Source of the DNA: Paenibacillus pasadenensis DSM 19293
Lineage (GTDB): Bacteria > Bacillota > Bacilli > Paenibacillales > Paenibacillaceae
Length of the DNA stretch: 64,000 nt
Assembly (NCBI RefSeq): GCF_000422485.1
Contig: NZ_AULW01000016.1
Coordinates: forward strand, 124,001 to 188,000
Direction: 5' to 3'
In this document: piece after piece, positions 8,258-17,296 of the stretch
How positions within the stretch are numbered: the stretch's first letter is position 1
Layout of the letters: each line of letters opens with the position of its first letter
Translations under genes and position numbers: made by a program
The notes under the pieces: model-generated
The model's input: the letters and a program-made list of their open reading frames with translations, nothing else
Database searches by the model: none
Told to the model about the DNA's origin: nothing

Positions 8258-9350
8258 CAACGTCGTCAAGGACATGACGTTCCGCCTGCTGCTCCATCTC
8301 GCGCTGAGCGCCGCGCTCTCGGTCATCTCGTCGGTGCTGCTCGTCGTCGTCGCGGAGCGGCTGGCGAGCGAGCTGCCCGCGCTGCGCTGGATCGCGCATC
8401 TGCTGATCGACCAGTTCGGCGACTTCACGCTCGTCATTCTCGCGATCGGGCTGTTCCTCGTCTTCCTGCTGCTGCTCCAGCAGCGCCAGTTTCGCTATTT
8501 CCGCGACGTCAGCCGCAGCGTGCGGTACATCGCCGACGGCAACTTCGACTACCAGGTGCCGGTGCGGCAAAAAAACGAGCTCGGCGATCTCGCCGCCTAC
8601 ATCAATTATCTCGTGCACAAGCTGCAGCTGTCGCTCGACGACGAGCGGCGGGCCGAGCAGACCAAGAGCGAGCTCATCACGAACGTCTCGCATGACCTGA
8701 GGACGCCGCTCACCTCGATCATCGGCTATCTCGGCCTGATCGAGCAGGACCGCTGCCGCGACGAGGTGGAGGTGCGCCAGTACGTGCATATCGCTTATGA
8801 GAAGTCGAAGCGGCTCAACGTGCTGATCAACGACCTGTTCGACTATACGAAAATGCGGTACGAGACGTCTCCGCAGCGCATCCATACGTTCAATCTGACC
8901 GAGCTGCTGCGCCAGCTGCTCATTCAATACCGGGTGCCGCTCGAGGAGGCGGGACTCGTCGGCGCGCTCCATGCCCCGTCCGGCAAGCTCGCCGTCACCG
9001 GCGATCCGGACAAGCTCGTGCGCGTGTTCGAGAACCTGCTCGCCAATGCGATCCATTACGGCAAGGACGGCGGCAAGGTCGATCTCCATGCCTCGGCGGA
9101 AGGCGAGGAGGCGGTCGTGGAGGTCGTCAATTACGGCGAGATGATTCCGTCGGTCGACCTGCCGCATCTGTTCGACCGGTTCTACCGCGTCGACAAGGCG
9201 CGCGGCCTCGACAGCGGCGGCTCCGGCCTCGGCCTGGCGATCGCCAAGAGCATCGTCGAGCAGCACGGGGGCGGCATCTCGGCCGCGAGCGATCCGTATC
9301 TGACTTCGTTCCAGGTGAGGCTGCCGCTGGCGCAGGATCACGATCTTTAG
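8247..9350 (+). CDS. VanS-like membrane sensor histidine kinase
   Basis: 367 residues. Two transmembrane helices (about residues 14-36 and 60-77) enclose a very short external loop, as in intramembrane-sensing kinases. A HAMP linker (DVSRSVRYIADGNFDYQVPV) follows, then the H-box NVSHDLRTPLTSIIGYL, the N-box FENLLANAIHYG and the G-boxes GSGLGLAIAKSIVEQHGG. The TTG at 8247 overlaps the regulator stop, consistent with translational coupling; an ATG at 8274 lacks good spacing. Its signal is unknown; the short sensor suggests membrane or cell-envelope stress. Confidence 0.92.
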   Translation: MKDDNVVKDMTFRLLLHLALSAALSVISSVLLVVVAERLASELPALRWIAHLLIDQFGDFTLVILAIGLFLVFLLLLQQRQFRYFRDVSRSVRYIADGNFDYQVPVRQKNELGDLAAYINYLVHKLQLSLDDERRAEQTKSELITNVSHDLRTPLTSIIGYLGLIEQDRCRDEVEVRQYVHIAYEKSKRLNVLINDLFDYTKMRYETSPQRIHTFNLTELLRQLLIQYRVPLEEAGLVGALHAPSGKLAVTGDPDKLVRVFENLLANAIHYGKDGGKVDLHASAEGEEAVVEVVNYGEMIPSVDLPHLFDRFYRVDKARGLDSGGSGLGLAIAKSIVEQHGGGISAASDPYLTSFQVRLPLAQDHDL

Positions 9351-9355
9351 ACTTT

Positions 9356-9372
9356 CTTAAGGTTTTTTTAGG
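9356..9372 (+). promoter_or_regulatory. Direct-repeat pair upstream of small membrane gene (candidate OmpR-type site)
   Basis: CTTAAG (9356) and TTTAGG (9367) have an 11-bp period, matching the style of the repeats at 7450-7476. They lie 77-93 bases before the small membrane protein start. If real, that gene is a target of the neighbouring two-component system. Confidence 0.3.
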
Positions 9373-9448
9373 ATTGCTTTACGGCATGAACGATCCGTCC
9401 TGCGGTACAATGATCCTATCGAAACCAAGCGGAAGCGGAGGGACGTCC

Positions 9449-9568
9449 ATGAGATACCTGTGGATGATGGTCATGGCATGCGCAGTGATGCTGATGGCCG
9501 TCTTGCTGATCGGCAGCCAGGAAGGGGAGTCCGCCGGACTCGTCGACCTGCTGCTGCGCATCTGGTAG
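9449..9568 (+). CDS. Small single-pass membrane protein (39 aa)
   Basis: Start ATG 9449 with GGAGGG 7 bases upstream. The product begins MRYLWMM and has one hydrophobic helix (WMMVMACAVMLMAVLLI) followed by a short acidic tail ending VDLLLRIW. A strong terminator touches the stop codon, which supports a real transcript. It is not recognised. Its place directly after the two-component operon, behind a repeat resembling the one before the regulator gene, suggests an accessory or target of that system. Confidence is moderate because of the length. Confidence 0.6.
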   Translation: MRYLWMMVMACAVMLMAVLLIGSQEGESAGLVDLLLRIW

Positions 9569-9591
9569 CGCCGGCTGCCGGCGCCCTTTTT
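9568..9591 (+). terminator. Intrinsic terminator of small membrane gene
   Basis: GCGCCGG (9568-9574), loop CTG, CCGGCGC (9578-9584), then CCTTTTT. Overlaps the stop codon by one base. Confidence 0.85.
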
Positions 9592-9615
9592 CCCGGACCC
9601 TGTTCCGACTCGCCT

Positions 9616-9649
9616 GCCCCGTCGTCCTTCTGGACGGCGGGGCTTTTTT
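9616..9649 (+). terminator. Second intrinsic terminator upstream of urease operon
   Basis: Twelve-base arms (9616-9627 and 9632-9643, one G-T pair), loop TTCT, six T. It insulates the urease promoter from upstream transcription. Confidence 0.85.
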
Positions 9650-9693
9650 CGCGCTTCCCGGTTGCTTTATGTCAGATAATCTCACATAACTCA

Positions 9694-9723
9694 TTTACTT
9701 TCCTGCGGCAGCGCGCCTATAAT
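9694..9723 (+). promoter_or_regulatory. Candidate sigma-A promoter of the urease operon
   Basis: TTTACT (9694-9699), 18 bases, perfect TATAAT (9718-9723), 29 bases before ureA. Confidence 0.55.
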
Positions 9724-9752
9724 GGAGCTATTCCGGAGAAGAGGTGAAGGGC

Positions 9753-10058
9753 ATGCAGTTGACCGAGCGCGAGAAAGAAAAGCTGCTCATCACGGTGGCG
9801 GCCGACGTCGCCCGCCGCAGGCTGAACCGAGGCGTGAAGCTCAATTATCCCGAGAGCATCGCGCTGATCACGTCCGAAATCATGGAGGGCGCGCGCGACG
9901 GACAGACCGTCGCCCGCCTGATGGAATACGGCACGCGCATCCTGACCCGCGACCAGGTGATGGAGGGCGTGCCGGAGATGATCCACGAGGTGCAGGTGGA
10001 AGCGACCTTCCCCGACGGCACGAAGCTCGTGACGGTGCATCATCCGATCGGCGGCTAG
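9753..10058 (+). CDS. ureA: Urease subunit gamma
   Basis: 101 residues beginning [13 protein letters not shown] and ending TVHHPIGG, the standard UreA length and ends. It is the smallest of three subunits of nickel urease, which hydrolyses urea to ammonia and carbamate in the cytosol. Start ATG 9753 with GAGGTG 6 bases upstream; a GTG at 9744 is in frame but falls inside that site. First gene of ureABCFGD. Confidence 0.97.
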   Translation: MQLTEREKEKLLITVAADVARRRLNRGVKLNYPESIALITSEIMEGARDGQTVARLMEYGTRILTRDQVMEGVPEMIHEVQVEATFPDGTKLVTVHHPIGG

Positions 10059-10098
10059 AGAGAACAGGCCGTTCGGCGGCCATGAGGGAGGAACAGTC

Positions 10099-10467
10099 AT
10101 GATACCGGGGGAATACCGCACGGCTCAGGGGAGCATCGTGCTCAATGAAGGACGCCGCACGGCGGAGCTGATCGTCGTCAACGGAGGAGACCGGCCGGTG
10201 CAGGTCGGCTCGCATTACCATTTCTTCGAGGTGAACCGCGGCCTCAGGTTCGATCGGGAATCGGCCTTCGGCATGCGGCTGGACATCCCGGCCGGCACGG
10301 CGGTCCGCTTCGAGCCCGGCGAGGAGAAGCCGGTCCAGCTCGTCGAGCTCGGCGGCAGCCGGCTCGGCTACGGCCTCAGCGGGCTGACGAGCGGCCCGGC
10401 TCCGGCCGGCGCGATGCCGGACGACGTGCGGCGCAGGCTGGAGCAGTGGGAGGGCGGCCGATCATGA
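10099..10467 (+). CDS. ureB: Urease subunit beta
   Basis: 122 residues beginning [16 protein letters not shown], with the UreB core [16 protein letters not shown] and [19 protein letters not shown]. Structural subunit of urease. RBS GGGAGGAA before ATG 10099. Its stop overlaps the ureC start (ATGA), so subunits are coupled at translation. The C-terminal 20 residues after LSGLTSG are slightly extended compared with short UreB proteins. Confidence 0.97.
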   Translation: MIPGEYRTAQGSIVLNEGRRTAELIVVNGGDRPVQVGSHYHFFEVNRGLRFDRESAFGMRLDIPAGTAVRFEPGEEKPVQLVELGGSRLGYGLSGLTSGPAPAGAMPDDVRRRLEQWEGGRS

Positions 10468-12179
10468 GAGAGATGGATCGGAGCAGCTACGCCGGCATGT
10501 TCGGCCCGACGACGGGCGACGCGGTGCGGCTGGCGGATACCGAGCTGTGGGCCGTCATCGAGCGCGACCACACGGTGTACGGCGACGAGTGCAAGTTCGG
10601 CGGAGGCAAGGTCATCCGCGACGGCATGGGCCAGTCGAGCTCGGCGCTGCGCAGCGACGGCGTGCTGGACACGCTCATCACGAATGCCGTCGTCATCGAC
10701 CACTGGGGCATCGTCAAAGGCGACATCGGCATCCGCGACGGGCGCATCGTCGCCATCGGCAAGGCGGGCAATCCCGACATCATGGACGGCGTGACGCCGG
10801 GCATGGTCGTCGGCGCGAGCACGGAGGTGATCGCGGCCGAGGGCAAGATCGTCACGGCGGGCGGCATCGACGCGCATATCCACTACATTTGCCCGCAGCA
10901 GATCGAGACCGCGCTCTCGTCGGGCGTGACGACGATGATCGGCGGCGGCACGGGCCCGGCGACGGGAACGAACGCGACGACCTGCACGCCGGGCGCCTGG
11001 CATATGCGGCGCATGCTGGAGGCGGCGGAGGCGTTCCCGATGAACCTCGGCTTCACCGGCAAAGGCAACGCCAGCTTCATGGAGCCGCTGATCGAGCAGA
11101 TCGAGGCGGGGGCGATCGGCCTCAAGCTGCATGAGGACTGGGGCACGACGCCGGCGGCGATCGACGCCTGCCTGCAGGCGGCCGACCGGTACGACGTGCA
11201 GGTCGCCATCCATACCGACACGCTCAACGAATCGGGCTTTCTCGAGGATACGCTGGCCGCGATCGGCGGCCGCACGATCCACACCTACCATACCGAGGGC
11301 GCCGGCGGCGGCCACGCGCCGGACATCATCCGCGCGGCGGGCGAGCTGAACGTGCTGCCGAGCTCGACGAATCCGACGCGTCCGTTTACGGTGAACACGA
11401 TCGAGGAGCATCTGGACATGCTCATGGTCTGTCATCATCTGGACTCGCGGATTCCGGAGGACGTCGCGTTCGCCGACTCGCGCATCCGGCCGGAGACGAT
11501 CGCCGCCGAGGACATCCTGCACGACATGGGCGTGTTCAGCATGCTGAGCTCCGACTCGCAGGCGATGGGACGCGTCGGCGAGGTCATCCTGCGCACATGG
11601 CAGACCGCGGACAAGATGAAGCGGCAGCGCGGCCCGCTCGCGCCGGACACGGAGGGCGGCGACAATTTCCGCATCAAGCGCTACATCGCCAAGTACACGA
11701 TCAATCCGGCGATCACGCACGGCGTCTCCCATCTCGTCGGCTCGATCGAGCCGGGCAAGCTCGCCGACCTCGTCGTCTGGAGCCCGATGTTCTTCGGCGT
11801 CAAGCCGGAGCTCGTGCTCAAGGGCGGCATGATCGCCTACGCCCAGATGGGCGATCCGAACGCTTCGATTCCGACGCCGCAGCCGGTGTTCGGCCGTCCG
11901 ATGTTCGGCGCGTTCGGCAAGGCGATGCAGCGCACGAGCATCACCTTCGTCTCCCAGGCGGCGTACGAGGGCGGCATCGCCGAGCGGCTCGGGCTGCAAA
12001 AATGGGTCGAGCCGGTCAAGGGCTGCCGCTCCGTCACGAAAAAGGACATGATCCTCAATGACGCGACGCCGGAAATCGTCGTCGATCCGGAGACGTACCG
12101 GGTGACGGTCGACGGCGAGCCGGCCGTCTGCGAGCCGGCCGAGGTCGTGCCGATGGCGCAGCGGTACTTCCTGTTTTGA
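10464..12179 (+). CDS. ureC: Urease subunit alpha (catalytic)
   Basis: 571 residues, full length. Nickel-centre motifs are present: [14 protein letters not shown] (two His ligands), GLKLHEDWG (the Lys that is carbamylated to bridge the two Ni ions), [13 protein letters not shown], and the mobile flap [22 protein letters not shown] with its Cys-His pair. The N-terminus reads [19 protein letters not shown] as in other UreC. Start overlaps ureB by 4 bases. Confidence 0.98.
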   Translation: MREMDRSSYAGMFGPTTGDAVRLADTELWAVIERDHTVYGDECKFGGGKVIRDGMGQSSSALRSDGVLDTLITNAVVIDHWGIVKGDIGIRDGRIVAIGKAGNPDIMDGVTPGMVVGASTEVIAAEGKIVTAGGIDAHIHYICPQQIETALSSGVTTMIGGGTGPATGTNATTCTPGAWHMRRMLEAAEAFPMNLGFTGKGNASFMEPLIEQIEAGAIGLKLHEDWGTTPAAIDACLQAADRYDVQVAIHTDTLNESGFLEDTLAAIGGRTIHTYHTEGAGGGHAPDIIRAAGELNVLPSSTNPTRPFTVNTIEEHLDMLMVCHHLDSRIPEDVAFADSRIRPETIAAEDILHDMGVFSMLSSDSQAMGRVGEVILRTWQTADKMKRQRGPLAPDTEGGDNFRIKRYIAKYTINPAITHGVSHLVGSIEPGKLADLVVWSPMFFGVKPELVLKGGMIAYAQMGDPNASIPTPQPVFGRPMFGAFGKAMQRTSITFVSQAAYEGGIAERLGLQKWVEPVKGCRSVTKKDMILNDATPEIVVDPETYRVTVDGEPAVCEPAEVVPMAQRYFLF

Positions 12180-12895
12180 CGGGGGCGATGCCGCCGCGGG
12201 GCGGGGCGCCGCTCGTGCCGTGGCTCGTGCTGCAGCAGCTGCTCGACTCGGCGCTGCCGATCGGCGGCTTCTCGCATTCGTTCGGCCTCGAGACGCTCGT
12301 CCAGGAAGGCGACATCGCCCGTCCCGACGAGCTGGAGGCGTACTTGCGGGCGATGCTGCGGCAGAGCTGGACGACGACCGACGCGCTCGTCGTCCGCGCC
12401 GTCTACCGAGACGCGCCCGTAGAGGCGTGGGAGCGGCTGTGGGCGGCCGAGCGGCTCGTGCATGTCGGCCGCATGAGCGCCGAGACCCGCTCCGGGATGG
12501 AAAAGATGGGCCGCCGCCTGCTCAAGCTCGCGGGCAGCAGCTATCCGGAGCTCAACCTTGCCCGGCTCGAGGCGGCTTATCGGAGCGGCGACTGCCTGCT
12601 GACCCATCCGCTCGTGTTCGGCTGGATCTGCTGGCAAGCCGGCATCGGCGAGGAGCAGGCGCTTCAGGGCTGGCTGTACGGCTGCCTGAGCAATGCCGTG
12701 AACAGCGCGCTGCGCCTGATGGCGATCGGCCAGACCGAGGCGCAGCGGCTGCTGGCGCTGCTGTCGGGCGAGACGGTCCCGGCCGCGCGCGCGGCGCTGG
12801 CGATGGAGCCGGAGGACGCCTGGAGCGACATGCCGGGCTCGGAGCTCGGCATGATCCGCCACGAGACGCTTTACTCCCGGCTGTTCATGTCCTGA
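12176..12895 (+). CDS. ureF: Urease accessory protein UreF
   Basis: 239 residues. UreF core [22 protein letters not shown] near the N-terminus, a helical middle, and [22 protein letters not shown]. UreF with UreD and UreG loads nickel and CO2 onto the urease apoenzyme. Start uncertain: a TTG at 12176 overlaps the ureC stop (TTGA) and would couple translation; an ATG at 12188 has GGGGG only 2 bases upstream. ureE is missing between ureC and ureF, where many clusters carry it. Confidence 0.92.
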   Translation: MTGAMPPRGGAPLVPWLVLQQLLDSALPIGGFSHSFGLETLVQEGDIARPDELEAYLRAMLRQSWTTTDALVVRAVYRDAPVEAWERLWAAERLVHVGRMSAETRSGMEKMGRRLLKLAGSSYPELNLARLEAAYRSGDCLLTHPLVFGWICWQAGIGEEQALQGWLYGCLSNAVNSALRLMAIGQTEAQRLLALLSGETVPAARAALAMEPEDAWSDMPGSELGMIRHETLYSRLFMS

Positions 12896-12927
12896 TCGAA
12901 TTCATTTATTCCAAGGAGGAATTCCCC

Positions 12928-13680
12928 ATGTGCCAAGGCCAAGGACATACCCATATCGAGTGGAACACGAATCCGATCCCGCAAGGACGTCCGGTGCGCA
13001 TCGGCATCGGCGGCCCGGTCGGCTCCGGCAAGACGAAGCTGGTCGAGACGCTGTCCCGCGAGCTGAAGGACCGCTGGAGCCTCGCCGTCATCACCAACGA
13101 CATCTATACGAAGGAGGATGCCCGCATCCTCGCGGCGACCGGCGTGCTGCCGGAGGAGCGCATCATCGGCGTGGAGACGGGCGGCTGTCCGCATACGGCG
13201 ATCCGCGAGGACGCCTCGATGAACTTCGAGGCGATCGAGGAGCTGGAGGAGCGCTTCTCGCCGCTTGACCTGATCTTCATCGAGAGCGGCGGAGACAATC
13301 TGGCGGCGGCGTTCAGCCCGGAGCTGGTGGACCGCTTCATCTATATCATCGACGTGGCCCAAGGGGAAAAGATTCCGCGCAAGGGCGGCCCGGGCATCAT
13401 GCGCTCCGACCTGCTCGTCATCAACAAGATCGACCTCGCGCCGCATGTCGGAGCCAGCCTTGCGGTCATGGAGGAGGACTCGCGCCGGATGCGCGGCGAT
13501 CGGCCGTTCGTCTTCACCAATCTGTTCGGCGGGAACGGGGTGGCGGAGATGGTCGACTGGATCGAGCATGAGCTCGCCCATGCCAAAGGGATCTCGCATG
13601 GCCACGGAGCGGATGCTGCCGCGCTGAGCCCGACCTTGACGCCGCTCCGAATGGCCGGTTCGGGCGGCGCGCTCGCTTGA
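12928..13680 (+). CDS. ureG: Urease accessory GTPase UreG
   Basis: 250 residues. SIMIBI GTPase: P-loop [15 protein letters not shown], switch region [13 protein letters not shown], the metal-binding Cys-Pro-His ([15 protein letters not shown]), ESGGDNLAA and the guanine motif NKIDLA. Drives nickel insertion into urease by GTP hydrolysis. AAGGAGGA 7 bases before ATG. The C-terminal 40 residues ([11 protein letters not shown] onward) extend beyond the usual end and are low-complexity; one HGH might help metal binding, but this is a guess. Confidence 0.96.
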   Translation: MCQGQGHTHIEWNTNPIPQGRPVRIGIGGPVGSGKTKLVETLSRELKDRWSLAVITNDIYTKEDARILAATGVLPEERIIGVETGGCPHTAIREDASMNFEAIEELEERFSPLDLIFIESGGDNLAAAFSPELVDRFIYIIDVAQGEKIPRKGGPGIMRSDLLVINKIDLAPHVGASLAVMEEDSRRMRGDRPFVFTNLFGGNGVAEMVDWIEHELAHAKGISHGHGADAAALSPTLTPLRMAGSGGALA

Positions 13681-14690
13681 GCCGCACCGCCCGGGCCGGC
13701 GGCGGTGCGGGCGCGTCTGCGGGCGCATCTGCGGACGCAGCGGAGAGGAGCTCGCTCGGAGGCGTGTCCGCTGAGCGCGCCTTCTCCCACGGGGGCGCGG
13801 AGCATGCGAAGGCGCGAGCCTTCTCCGCCGGCGAGCTGACCGGCGCCGAGACGGCGGCGCGCGGAGCGTCCGTCCTGCAGGCGCGCTTCGAGGAGCGCGG
13901 CGGCCTGACCCGGCTCGTCTCGCGCTACCACACGTCGCCGATCAAAATCGCCAAGGCGTTCCCGCTCGGCTCCGGCGCCGGCGTGCTCGTCATGGACGTC
14001 TCTCCGGGCATGCTGAGCGGCGACCGCTACGAGCTCGACTGGAGCCTCGGCGCCGGCGCTTCGGTGCAGATCTCCAACCAGAGCTTTCTCAAGGTCCATC
14101 CTTGCGAAGAGGAGGGAGGCGCGTCGCTGCGCCAGCGCTTCGCGCTGGAGAACGGCGCCGTATGCGAGCATCTGCCGGAACCGGTCATGCTGTACGAGGA
14201 CGCTTCGCTGCTGGCGGACACCGAGGTGCGGCTCGCTCCGGGCGCCGTCTGGATGCAGACGGAGGTGCTGTGCCCGGGACGCACGCTGCGCGGAGAAGTG
14301 TTCCGCTATCGCCGGCTCGACAACCGGCTGACGGTGTACGCCGACGGCGAGCTGATCTTCCGCCAGCGCCAGCGGGTCGAGCCGCGCGCGCAGCAGCTCG
14401 CGGCTCCCGGCAGCTGGCATCGGTTCACGCATTGGGGCACGTTCTGCCTGTTCGGGCGCGGCGCGGACGCGGAGCTGGAGCAGCGGCTGCGCCAGCTGCT
14501 GGACCGGCTGCCGCAGGTGCCTGGCCGGGAGGTGCGGACGGGCGTGTCGCGCACATGGCGGAGCGGCATCGTCGTGCAGGCGGCCGGCCATGCGGCATGG
14601 ACGGTGCAGCGCGTGCTGGAGGAAGTCCGGCTCGAGTCGCGCAAGGCGCTTTGGAGCGAGCCGCCGCCGCCTTTCGTCAAGTCTGTCTGA
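13677..14690 (+). CDS. ureD: Urease accessory protein UreD (UreH)
   Basis: 337 residues in the open frame. The UreD fold is visible from about residue 62 ([60 protein letters not shown]). UreD is the scaffold joining urease to UreF-UreG. The first 60 residues are Gly/Ala/Ser-rich and unlike the family, so the TTG at 13677 (overlapping the ureG stop) may be too early; true start may lie around residues 30-60, but no better ribosome site is obvious. Last gene of the operon. Confidence 0.9.
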   Translation: MSRTARAGGGAGASAGASADAAERSSLGGVSAERAFSHGGAEHAKARAFSAGELTGAETAARGASVLQARFEERGGLTRLVSRYHTSPIKIAKAFPLGSGAGVLVMDVSPGMLSGDRYELDWSLGAGASVQISNQSFLKVHPCEEEGGASLRQRFALENGAVCEHLPEPVMLYEDASLLADTEVRLAPGAVWMQTEVLCPGRTLRGEVFRYRRLDNRLTVYADGELIFRQRQRVEPRAQQLAAPGSWHRFTHWGTFCLFGRGADAELEQRLRQLLDRLPQVPGREVRTGVSRTWRSGIVVQAAGHAAWTVQRVLEEVRLESRKALWSEPPPPFVKSV

Positions 14691-14700
14691 ATAAAAAATG

Positions 14701-14790
14701 AAACCCGATCCCTGCCTCCGGCGTAGGAAGCCTCTAAGGATGCTTCCGTCATGCGCGGAGCTGCCCGAGGATCGGGTTTTTGTCTTTTTT
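14701..14790 (+). terminator. Long branched hairpin terminator after urease operon
   Basis: AAACCCGATCC (14701-14711) pairs with GGATCGGGTTT (14769-14779), followed by TTGTCTTTTTTT. The 57-base interior contains its own pairs (GGAAGC with GCTTCC, and CTCCG with CGGAG). It is larger than a normal terminator; read as terminator because of position and T-tract. Confidence 0.65.
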
Positions 14791-14808
14791 TGCTTTACCT
14801 ACAAGAAG

Positions 14809-14823
14809 TTGACCTTATAAGGT
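14809..14823 (+). promoter_or_regulatory. Candidate -35 box and palindromic operator of the marR-type gene
   Basis: TTGACC (14809-14814) overlaps the perfect 12-bp palindrome ACCTTATAAGGT (14812-14823), 45 bases before the gene start. Overlap of palindrome and -35 is typical for autorepressing MarR proteins. No clear -10 box was found. Confidence 0.4.
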
Positions 14824-14867
14824 TATCCTACATCAAGATTGCGAGAGAAGAAGCAGGAGGCGAAAGC

Positions 14868-15311
14868 ATGGTACAGGATGGGGCATTGGAAGAGCTGACC
14901 AAGCAGCTGGATGACCGGTTCCGGCTGGTGCGCAAGCTGATCACATCGGAATGGAACCGGGACAACGAGCACGGGCTCGGCCTTACGCATGCCCGCATAC
15001 TGACCTTGCTGGCCACGGAAGGGCCGCAAAAAGCGTCGGTGCTCGCGGACAAGCTGCTCATCACGTCGGGAGCGGTGACCGGTCTCGCGGACCGGCTCGT
15101 CGAGCTCGGCTATATCGCGCGAGAGCGCGGGGAGTCGGATCGGCGCGTCGTGGTGCTGAGCATCGACAAGAAAGGCCTCAAGCTGCTCAAGCAGATCGAC
15201 GAGACTCGGCATGCGCTCATGCTGAAGCTGTATCGCGGCATGGAGAAGCAGGAGATGGATATGATGCTCAAGCTGTTCGACCGCATGATCGCCAATCTGC
15301 AGAAAGAGTAG
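14868..15311 (+). CDS. MarR-family transcriptional regulator
   Basis: 147 residues. Dimerising N- and C-terminal helices surround a winged helix: LTHARILTLLATEGPQKASVLADKLLITSGAVTGLADRLVELGYIARE followed by the wing RGESDRRVVVLSIDKKGL, with the family's DxRxxxLxLT-like signature. Start ATG 14868 with AGGAGG 7 bases upstream. It has its own terminator, so it is monocistronic. Targets are not shown; the nitroreductase gene next to it has a separate strong promoter. MarR repressors often control redox enzymes, so a link is possible but unproven. Confidence 0.9.
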   Translation: MVQDGALEELTKQLDDRFRLVRKLITSEWNRDNEHGLGLTHARILTLLATEGPQKASVLADKLLITSGAVTGLADRLVELGYIARERGESDRRVVVLSIDKKGLKLLKQIDETRHALMLKLYRGMEKQEMDMMLKLFDRMIANLQKE

Positions 15312-15393
15312 GCCGAAGCTGCAAGGGCGGTCTGCGGGAAGTGCCGGGCGTGATGCGCGGCATGAAGCGGACGGGAGCTATGGGAGCCGAGGA

Positions 15394-15431
15394 AGCGTTC
15401 AGACCCGCAGGCGGGCTTGGACGCTTTTTTT
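15394..15431 (+). terminator. Intrinsic terminator after marR-type gene
   Basis: Imperfect 14-base stem (AGCGTTC... with ...GACGCT, small mismatches) around a short loop, followed by seven T. Confidence 0.7.
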
Positions 15432-15480
15432 GTCCGCAGCGCCAAGGTTTAGGCGAGCCGCAGCCGCAGCCGCCCTGCGG

Positions 15481-15509
15481 TTGACAAGCCCTGGCCGATT
15501 GCCTATTCT
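15481..15509 (+). promoter_or_regulatory. Strong sigma-A promoter of nitroreductase gene
   Basis: Perfect TTGACA (15481-15486), 17-base spacer, TATTCT (15504-15509). It lies 39 bases before the start codon. Confidence 0.75.
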
Positions 15510-15548
15510 AGGCACGAATGGAATCGAGGAGGAACGGGAGGGTTCGCG

Positions 15549-16322
15549 ATGAACGAAAGCAAGAAGGAGCGGCCGGACGCGCTGCGCATGGAGGAGACGC
15601 TGTCGCTGCTGGAGCGCCACCGCTCGATCCGCCGCTATGCGGACAAGCCGGTGACGGCCGAGCAGCTGGACCGGATTCTCGGATGCGCGCAGATGGCCTC
15701 GTCGTCGAGCCATATGCAGGCTTACAGCGTCATCGGCATTACCGATCCGGAGCTGCGCGGACGGCTCGCAGAGCTGGCCGGAGGCCAGCGCCATGTGCGC
15801 GAGGCGCCGACCTTCCTCGTCTGGTGCGCCGATTTGAGCCGCTTCGCGGAAGCGGCGGGCATGCACGGCGCGCAGCTGCAGACGTCGACGGAGTATTTCC
15901 TCGTCGCGACCGTGGATGCGGCGCTGGCGGCGCAAAATGCGGCGATCGCCGCCGAGGCGCAGGGACTCGGCATCGTCTATATCGGAGGCATCCGCAACGA
16001 CATGCGCGCCGTCTCGGAGCTGCTGGAGCTGCCGCCGCTCGTCTACCCGGTGTTCGGCATGTGCATCGGCGTGCCGGCCGAGGAGCCGGACCTCCGGCCG
16101 CGGCTGCCGCGCTCGGCGGTTTATGCGGAAAACCGCTATCCGGCGGGCAGCCGTGCCGAGCAGCTTGAGGCATACGACGACGAATACCGCGGCTACATCC
16201 GCGGCCGCTCCGGCGGCGGCCGCGATACGACGTGGACGCAGGAGATGAGCGGGCGGACGGCGTATCCGCCGCGCACGTTCACCGGGCTGCTGCGCGAGAA
16301 GGGGTTCCGGCTGGAGGATTGA
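15549..16322 (+). CDS. NfsA/NfrA-type NADPH-dependent FMN nitroreductase
   Basis: 257 residues. Oxygen-insensitive nitroreductase fold: HRSIRRYADKPV near the N-terminus (FMN phosphate contact), ASSSSHMQAYSVIGI, the middle ALAAQNAAIAAEAQGLGIVYIGGIRND, and PVFGMCIGVPAE, then the C-terminal extension YDDEYRGYIRGR that marks the NfsA/NfrA group. It reduces nitro compounds, quinones or flavins in the cytosol. The RBS is GGGAGGG. It sits behind a near-consensus promoter and next to a MarR regulator. Confidence 0.92.
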   Translation: MNESKKERPDALRMEETLSLLERHRSIRRYADKPVTAEQLDRILGCAQMASSSSHMQAYSVIGITDPELRGRLAELAGGQRHVREAPTFLVWCADLSRFAEAAGMHGAQLQTSTEYFLVATVDAALAAQNAAIAAEAQGLGIVYIGGIRNDMRAVSELLELPPLVYPVFGMCIGVPAEEPDLRPRLPRSAVYAENRYPAGSRAEQLEAYDDEYRGYIRGRSGGGRDTTWTQEMSGRTAYPPRTFTGLLREKGFRLED

Positions 16323-16352
16323 CGCTGCCGCGGGCGGCGGGGCGAGGCGGTG

Positions 16353-16543
16353 GAACGAGGAATCGGAGCGCCGCAGCTGGTGAACCGAGGGAACAAGGGA
16401 AGAAGCTCCCTTGTTGGAGCGCCGCAGCACGCGAAGCCGTGGAACAAGGGAAGAAGCTCCCTTGCTGAAGCCCCGCAGCTGGAGAACCGAGGGAACAAGG
16501 GAAGAAGCCCCCTTGTCCCCTCGGCAGCATTCCGCAGCGAACC
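16353..16543. repeat. 51-bp tandem hairpin repeat, about 3.5 units
   Basis: Unit starts at 16391, 16442 and 16493, exactly 51 bp apart; a partial unit lies at 16353. Each full unit opens with GAACAAGGGAAGAAGCTCCC and contains the self-complementary CAAGGGA-N6-TCCCTTG, so each copy can fold as a hairpin. The 51-bp length is a multiple of three, so open frames run through on both strands; these lack ribosome sites and are not called genes. Repeats fill almost the whole intergenic region between the nitroreductase and the minus-strand acidic protein gene. Function unknown. Confidence 0.85.
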
Positions 16544-16577
16544 AAAAAAGGGACGGAGCCGAAGCTTCGTCCCTTTT
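16544..16577. terminator. Bidirectional terminator after repeat array
   Basis: AAAAGGGACGGAGC pairs with GCTTCGTCCCTTTT around loop CGAA. Placed between convergent transcription units. Confidence 0.85.
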
Positions 16578-16621
16578 GCAACAAATCAATCCGCGCCGCG
16601 CATGGCGTTGCGGCCTGCTTG

Positions 16622-17116
16622 CTAGCGGCTTTCCTCCTGCGGAGCGGAGCCGACGCCGTTCAGCAGGTCGGTGCCATGGAATTCGTCGGGCGGCGCGACC
16701 GGATCGACCGGCGTGCCTTCCGTCAGGTCGAGCTCGGCGTCGGAGCTCGGCCTGGCCGCCGCCCGGCCCGGCTCGGAGTCCGCCTCGACGCTTGTCGGCG
16801 CGGGCGCCGGCGACTCTCCTACCGGCGTCTCTACGGCATAGTCGCCGCCTTCGCGCTGGCGGGCATAGTCTCCCGGGTCGGGGCCTTCCGCATAGGCGAT
16901 ATCGTCCGCGAGGCGCTCGTTCGCCTCGGCGGAAGCGATCGTGTAGCGGTCGACCTGCACGCCGCCGTAGGTGCCTTCTCCGGACGGATACGTGCGGAGA
17001 AGCTCCTCCTCGGCGCTGGGGACGCGGCTGCCCTCCGCCTGATCCTCGAACAGGCCGTGCCGCGGATCGATGTCCTTTTCCGTCGAGAGTCCGTGATCGT
17101 TGTCGTTGCGCTTCAT
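16622..17116 (-). CDS. Acidic, hydrophilic hypothetical protein (probably disordered)
   Basis: 164 residues beginning MKRNDNDHGLSTEKDIDP. No membrane segment or signal peptide. It is rich in Asp, Glu, Gly and Pro, with a Pro/Ala stretch (GESPAPAPTS) and an acidic C-terminus. Start ATG 17116 with GAGGAGG 8 bases upstream; the open frame extends further but without a site. Not recognised as an enzyme; the composition recalls small spore or stress-associated hydrophilic proteins of Paenibacillaceae, which is only an impression. Confidence 0.65.
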   Translation of the reverse strand: MKRNDNDHGLSTEKDIDPRHGLFEDQAEGSRVPSAEEELLRTYPSGEGTYGGVQVDRYTIASAEANERLADDIAYAEGPDPGDYARQREGGDYAVETPVGESPAPAPTSVEADSEPGRAAARPSSDAELDLTEGTPVDPVAPPDEFHGTDLLNGVGSAPQEESR

Positions 17117-17296
17117 GAAGATTCCTCCTCCGTCGAATCGAGCTTGGCTACTCGGATACGTTGATCTTACCCTCCTGCAAGGGTTTCCAATCGCAGGCGC
17201 GTCCATACGCCGGCAGGGGAGCAGGACGATTATCCGTGCGCAGCCAAATCGAGTATAATAGGTTCATTATGGTTATACCGGAAGGAGCTTTCACGC

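Noticed and set aside
10368-11999. Long open frame antisense to ureC
   Set aside because: Arg/Ala/His-rich shadow of the ureC reading frame, no ribosome site.
16350-16625. Protein with 17-residue repeats over the 51-bp array
   Set aside because: No ribosome site, runs through a terminator, and the frame is open on both strands only because 51 is a multiple of three.
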